Shown here: one piece after another, positions 61,015 to 64,000 of the stretch
Layout: every line of letters begins with the position of its first letter
Numbering within the stretch: position 1 is the first letter of the stretch
From: Sphingomonas sp. TZW2008
GTDB taxonomy: Bacteria; Pseudomonadota; Alphaproteobacteria; Sphingomonadales; Sphingomonadaceae
Length of the DNA stretch: 64,000 nt
Assembly: GCF_002117915.1 (NCBI RefSeq)
Contig: NZ_BDJB01000008.1
Location: 310,001 to 374,000 of the forward strand
Direction: 5' to 3'
Position numbers and translations under genes: made by a program
Notes under the pieces: generated by a model
Seen by the model: only the letters and a program-made list of their open reading frames with translations
Databases searched by the model: none
What the model was told of the DNA's origin: nothing

Positions 61015-62100
61015 TCAGCGCAGCACCGTTTGCGCGTCCACAACCGTCACATCATGCATCATATCGAGATACGCGTCGAAATACTGTTTGTGCGACGCGC
61101 CGACGATCGTCAGCAGCCGCGCGCCCGGTTGCTTGGCGAGCACGGCGCGGATGTTGGCGACCATCCGAAGATTGCGCGTTTCCCACCAGCCGGCGTAGCG
61201 TCGCCCGTAGCGTTGCGGCGATGCTTCGTTGAGCGCTGCGCCATAGTCGCTGCGGTACACCGTCTCCGCTTCCGCCGGATCGTTGTAGGCGCGGTACAGC
61301 GCCAGCATCCCGCCTGGCTGCGCGAGCGCCGCTGTAAACGCCGCGTCCTTCGCCATGCGCTGCTTGGTATAGGCATTGTCCCACGCCGCCCCGACCGCCT
61401 TGCCGTAGCTTGGCTCGGCGCTGACCGCATCGTCCGCGGTGTGGTCATCGGTCGGATAGACGCGCTCGAGCCCCAGCCGTGTTGCGAGTGCGGCGGCGAT
61501 CTGCACATTCTCATTGCGACGCGCCTGCGCTTTCGTGACGATCGCGACCAGCGCGTCGTCCAGCCCATCGCCCGCGCGCCGCTCCTTCGCCGGCAGCCGC
61601 AGCCACTGCACGACCGCCGACGTCGGATCGCCGCCCGCGAGGAACAGCGCGGCGAGCCGCCTACGCTGGCTCGCGCTAGGCGCTGCCGGCCACGCCCGCA
61701 GCATCGCGTCGGCGGCGAGCGTCGCCCCCGCCATGTCGAGCCCGAGCGCGCGCTGCGCCGCAGACGGATCGGGGCAGTAATCCTTTGCTGGATTGTCGTG
61801 GAGCGCCGCGTAGCGCCGCAGATACTCGCACTGCGGCCCCGACAGCGCCTCGATCGTCACCAGTTGCGGTTTCCAAGCGGCGAGCCGGTCGAGCAACGGC
61901 TCCAGCAGCTCGGGCCGGAATGTGTCGGGCAGGCCCGACAGATGCGGCGTGCCGAGCACCAGCACCTGCGACGCGGGGCCGGCAAAGTCCCGGTACTGCC
62001 GCGGATCGAACCGCGCCGGCTGCGCCTGCGCTGCCAGCGATGCCACGACACCTCCGATTGCCAACGCCGCGCCCACCACCCGCCTAAATCTCGCCCGCAT
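61015..62100 (-). CDS. Secreted DUF5694/TraB-like protein
   Basis: 361-residue exported protein with a signal peptide (residues 1-27). QVLVLGTPHLSGLPDTF near the N-terminus and LLTIVGASHKQYFDAYLDMM near the C-terminus give two conserved G-x-x-H segments, as in the TraB/TIKI-like and DUF5694 proteins. PQLVTIEALSGPQCEYL has a conserved Glu. If the relation holds it would be a metal-dependent hydrolase. Function unknown. Confidence 0.65.
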   Translation of the reverse strand: MRARFRRVVGAALAIGGVVASLAAQAQPARFDPRQYRDFAGPASQVLVLGTPHLSGLPDTFRPELLEPLLDRLAAWKPQLVTIEALSGPQCEYLRRYAALHDNPAKDYCPDPSAAQRALGLDMAGATLAADAMLRAWPAAPSASQRRRLAALFLAGGDPTSAVVQWLRLPAKERRAGDGLDDALVAIVTKAQARRNENVQIAAALATRLGLERVYPTDDHTADDAVSAEPSYGKAVGAAWDNAYTKQRMAKDAAFTAALAQPGGMLALYRAYNDPAEAETVYRSDYGAALNEASPQRYGRRYAGWWETRNLRMVANIRAVLAKQPGARLLTIVGASHKQYFDAYLDMMHDVTVVDAQTVLR

Positions 62101-62179
62101 GATAGCCCTTCCCCTCGTATCGATCGTTCGGCTAACAGACGTGTGTTAGTTGATCAACACAGGTGGAGTGAGAGACGCC

Positions 62180-63010
62180 ATGACCGCAGGACCCTGGTCG
62201 CATCACGCCCGCTCCGGCGTGTCGGACGACATCGATTTCGAGATCAAGGGGCAGGAACTGCAATTCGTCGAGATCGAGCTCGATCCGGGCGAGAGCGCGG
62301 TCGCCGAGGCGGGCGCGTTCGTCTGGAAGGATGCGTCGATCGAGATGACGACGGTGTTCGGCGACGGCTCGGGCGGCAGCGACGGCGGGTTCATGGGCAA
62401 GCTGCTCGGCGCCGGGCGGCGGCTGGTGACGGGCGAGAGCCTGTTCACCACCGTCTTCACGCATCGCGGGCGCGGCAAGGCGCGGGTCGCGTTCGCCAGT
62501 CCCACACCGGGATCGATCCTGCCGATCCGCCTCGCCGACGTCGGCGGCACGCTGATCTGCCAGAAGGACAGCTTCCTCGCCGCCGCGAAGGGCGTGTCGA
62601 TCGGCGTCTTCTTCCAGCGGCGCATGATGACCGGGCTGTTCGGCGGCGAGGGCTTCGTCATGCAGAAGCTCGACGGCGACGGCTGGGTCTTCGTCCAAAT
62701 GGGCGGGACGCTGGTCGAGCGCGAACTCGCCCCAGGCGAGCAGCTTCACGTCGATACCGGCTGCCTCGCCGCTTTCACGCCCTCGGTCGACTTCGATCTG
62801 GAGATGGTGCGCGGCGTGAAGAGCATGATCTTCGGCGGCGAGGGCGTGTTCTACGCGCGGCTCACCGGGCCGGGCAAGGTATGGATCCAGTCGCTGCCGT
62901 TTGCACGGCTCGCGGGCCGCATGCTCGCCGCCGCAGGCGGTACCGGCGGCAATCGCGGCGAGGGATCGGTGCTCGGCGGGCTCGGCGACATCATCGGCGG
63001 GAACAACTGA
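62180..63010 (+). CDS. AIM24/TIGR00266-family protein
   Basis: 276-residue beta-rich protein of the AIM24 family, function unclear. DIDFEIKGQELQFVEIELDPGESAVAEAGAFVWKD begins the domain. FMGKLLGAGRRLVTGESLFTTVF, FLAAAKGVSIGVFFQ and DTGCLAAFTPSVDFDLEMVRGVKSMIFGGEGVF follow. The C-terminus is Gly-rich with NN at the end. ATG 62180 is chosen; GGAGTGAGAG lies upstream. Confidence 0.88.
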   Translation: MTAGPWSHHARSGVSDDIDFEIKGQELQFVEIELDPGESAVAEAGAFVWKDASIEMTTVFGDGSGGSDGGFMGKLLGAGRRLVTGESLFTTVFTHRGRGKARVAFASPTPGSILPIRLADVGGTLICQKDSFLAAAKGVSIGVFFQRRMMTGLFGGEGFVMQKLDGDGWVFVQMGGTLVERELAPGEQLHVDTGCLAAFTPSVDFDLEMVRGVKSMIFGGEGVFYARLTGPGKVWIQSLPFARLAGRMLAAAGGTGGNRGEGSVLGGLGDIIGGNN

Positions 63011-63020
63011 TCGGCGGAAG

Positions 63021-63046
63021 GGGCGCCGGCGAGCCAGCCGGCGCCT
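63021..63046. terminator. Hairpin between convergent genes
   Basis: Perfect 9-bp arms ggcgccggc/gccggcgcc with a 6-base loop, between the AIM24 gene and the convergent thioesterase gene. Likely a shared terminator without a T-run. Confidence 0.65.
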
Positions 63047-63058
63047 CAGCCCTGATCG

Positions 63059-63487
63059 TCAGCCCTGCGCGGCGTCGATCACCGCGGCAGTCATGCGTGA
63101 GAGGCAGACGAGCTTGCCGGCATCGTCCTCGATCCGGATCGTCCACACCTGCGTCGTGCGCCCGATCTGCTCGGCGGTCGCGGTGGCGTGGACGTAACCG
63201 TCGCGCGCGGCACGCACGTGATTGGCGTTGATGTCTAGCCCGACCGTCACCTTGCCCTCAGGCACCGCCATTGCGCCGGCGACCGACGCTACCGTCTCGG
63301 CGAGGACGACCGACGCGCCGCCGTGGAGTCGCCCGAACGGCTGGTGCACCTTCCTGCCGACCGGCATGCGTGCCCGGATCCAGTCGTCACCGTAGGCGGT
63401 GAACTCGATCTCGAGCAGGCCCGGCAGCACGCCGTCACCCAGCGCCGTCAGCTGCGCCAGATCGATCGGTCGGGTCCACACCGCCAT
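63059..63487 (-). CDS. PaaI-family hot-dog thioesterase
   Basis: 142-residue acyl-CoA thioesterase. QPFGRLHGGASVVLAETVASVAG is the conserved HGG block with Glu. LDINANHVRAARDGYVHATA is the second strand pair, and TRPIDLAQLTALGDGVLPGLLEIEF the N-terminus. Substrate unknown. ATG 63487 overlaps the proS stop by one base (TGATG), so it depends on the proS transcript. Confidence 0.9.
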   Translation of the reverse strand: MAVWTRPIDLAQLTALGDGVLPGLLEIEFTAYGDDWIRARMPVGRKVHQPFGRLHGGASVVLAETVASVAGAMAVPEGKVTVGLDINANHVRAARDGYVHATATAEQIGRTTQVWTIRIEDDAGKLVCLSRMTAAVIDAAQG

Positions 63488-64000
63488 CAGTAGGACCGCC
63501 CGATCAGCACGCGCTCGACCGCGGGCGCGCCGGTGAAGATGCACGGCGCGCCGGGATGGCCGGTCTGCCCCATCGGCGCGTTGCGGATGGTAAGCTTCAG
63601 TGCCTTCAGCCGCTCGACCACCGCATCGAGCGCGGCGCCGGTCGGCTTCGACCACGCGACGTCCGCCCAGCCGGGCTTACGCGCATCGTCGCCGAACATT
63701 GCCTCGACGCCGGCCCAATCGTCGACCGGCGCGATGTTGCTCTTCAGCCGTGCGGTCGCCTCTTCGTGCAGCGTCGCCTGCACGCCATCGAGCTGCGCCG
63801 CCACCTCGGCGACGAAGCCGTCACGACCGACGATCTGGCTGTCGAGCTTGCCGTCGGCGCGATACAAGCGATCGCGGCGCAGCACGGAAACGTTGCCGCC
63901 CACCATGTCGCGCGGGCCCACCTCGACGATGATCGGCGCGCCCTTCTTCACCCAGCCCCAGCGCTTGGTGGCGGCCTTGGCAGGCTTTAGATCGAGCAGC
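63487..64000 (-). CDS. proS: Prolyl-tRNA synthetase, 3' part only
   Basis: C-terminal about 170 residues of a class-II proline-tRNA ligase. At the window edge it reads KRWGWVKKGAPIIVEVGPRDMVGGNVSVLRRD, the conserved anticodon-binding domain, then a helical region and the C-terminal GRSY end with a final Tyr, as in the archaeal/type-3 ProS. The catalytic domain lies beyond base 64000. Cys in HPGAPCIFTG may be part of the zinc-like C-terminal domain. Confidence 0.88.
   Translation of the reverse strand, partial: LLDLKPAKAATKRWGWVKKGAPIIVEVGPRDMVGGNVSVLRRDRLYRADGKLDSQIVGRDGFVAEVAAQLDGVQATLHEEATARLKSNIAPVDDWAGVEAMFGDDARKPGWADVAWSKPTGAALDAVVERLKALKLTIRNAPMGQTGHPGAPCIFTGAPAVERVLIGRSY

Noticed and set aside
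62140-62165. ttgatcaa palindrome before the AIM24 gene
   Set aside because: Eight bases with imperfect flanks; could be chance, and no regulator is nearby to link it to.
59803-63231. 1142-codon open frame on the plus strand opposite argD, the DUF5694-like gene and into the AIM24 gene
   Set aside because: It crosses several well-supported genes on both strands and its Arg/His/Gln-rich sequence is typical of antisense frames in GC-rich DNA. No family or start signal supports it.

Overview
The window looks like chromosomal DNA of a sphingomonad (Alphaproteobacteria, Sphingomonas-like). The evidence is the high GC content, GTG/TTG starts, the layout of the SUF, glycogen and arginine operons, and sphingomonad-like versions of GyrB, Fur and the class III-like ProS. 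No taxonomic search was possible, so this is inference. Genes are densely packed. At least twelve adjacent pairs overlap by one or four bases (TGATG, ATGA or GTGA), which points to translational coupling.

Layout: 1-11.7 kb is core. It holds the 3' part of gyrB, an isolated hutH, a secreted helical-repeat protein, a fasciclin-domain protein, an SDR oxidoreductase, a nitrilase-fold amidase (aguB-like), tRNA-Lys(UUU) overlapping the end of folK, a family-5 uracil-DNA glycosylase, and a GDP-fucose pair (gmd-fcl) translationally coupled to a LacI-family regulator.

11.9-18.2 kb is the only accessory stretch. It starts at tRNA-Gly(CCC) with a broken tyrosine recombinase and ends at an 11-bp copy of the tRNA 3' end just before glgX. 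Inside are small hypothetical genes, a HTH-plus-membrane-anchor regulator, a decayed SRAP/YedK fragment, a DUF4214-like protein, a VOC protein, an aldo/keto reductase fused at its end into a decapitated ion-channel gene, and the tail of an outer-membrane protein. It reads as an old, decaying integrative element.

18.2-35.8 kb is one long minus-strand block. The SUF Fe-S operon (regulator, sufBCDS, sufT, sufA) is followed after only 61 bp by a glycogen operon (glgP-glgB-glgC-glgA-pgm-glgX). An AraC-type regulator lies upstream.

36-48.8 kb is mostly housekeeping: pyrD, ggt, an AMP-binding acyl-CoA ligase, a large secreted M16 peptidase, an AspH/LpxO-like hydroxylase, a YcaQ/AlkX-type DNA glycosylase, nfuA, a RutE-like nitroreductase, tsaB-rimI, and a Fur-family regulator with a strong inverted repeat in front.

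48.8-64 kb holds sodC and a divergent cluster: MaoC hydratase and CDP-alcohol phosphatidyltransferase on one side, inositol-phosphate synthase and an inositol-phosphate-cytidylyltransferase-like enzyme on the other. This cluster suggests a CDP-inositol route to an inositol phosphodiester and is my leading candidate for an under-described system. After it come a hemerythrin protein, a DUF4130-UdgX fusion, DedA, queC-queE, a DUF3617-like protein, hslO, argF, a 73-residue conserved-looking protein, argD, a DUF5694-like protein, an AIM24 protein, a PaaI thioesterase and the 3' part of proS.
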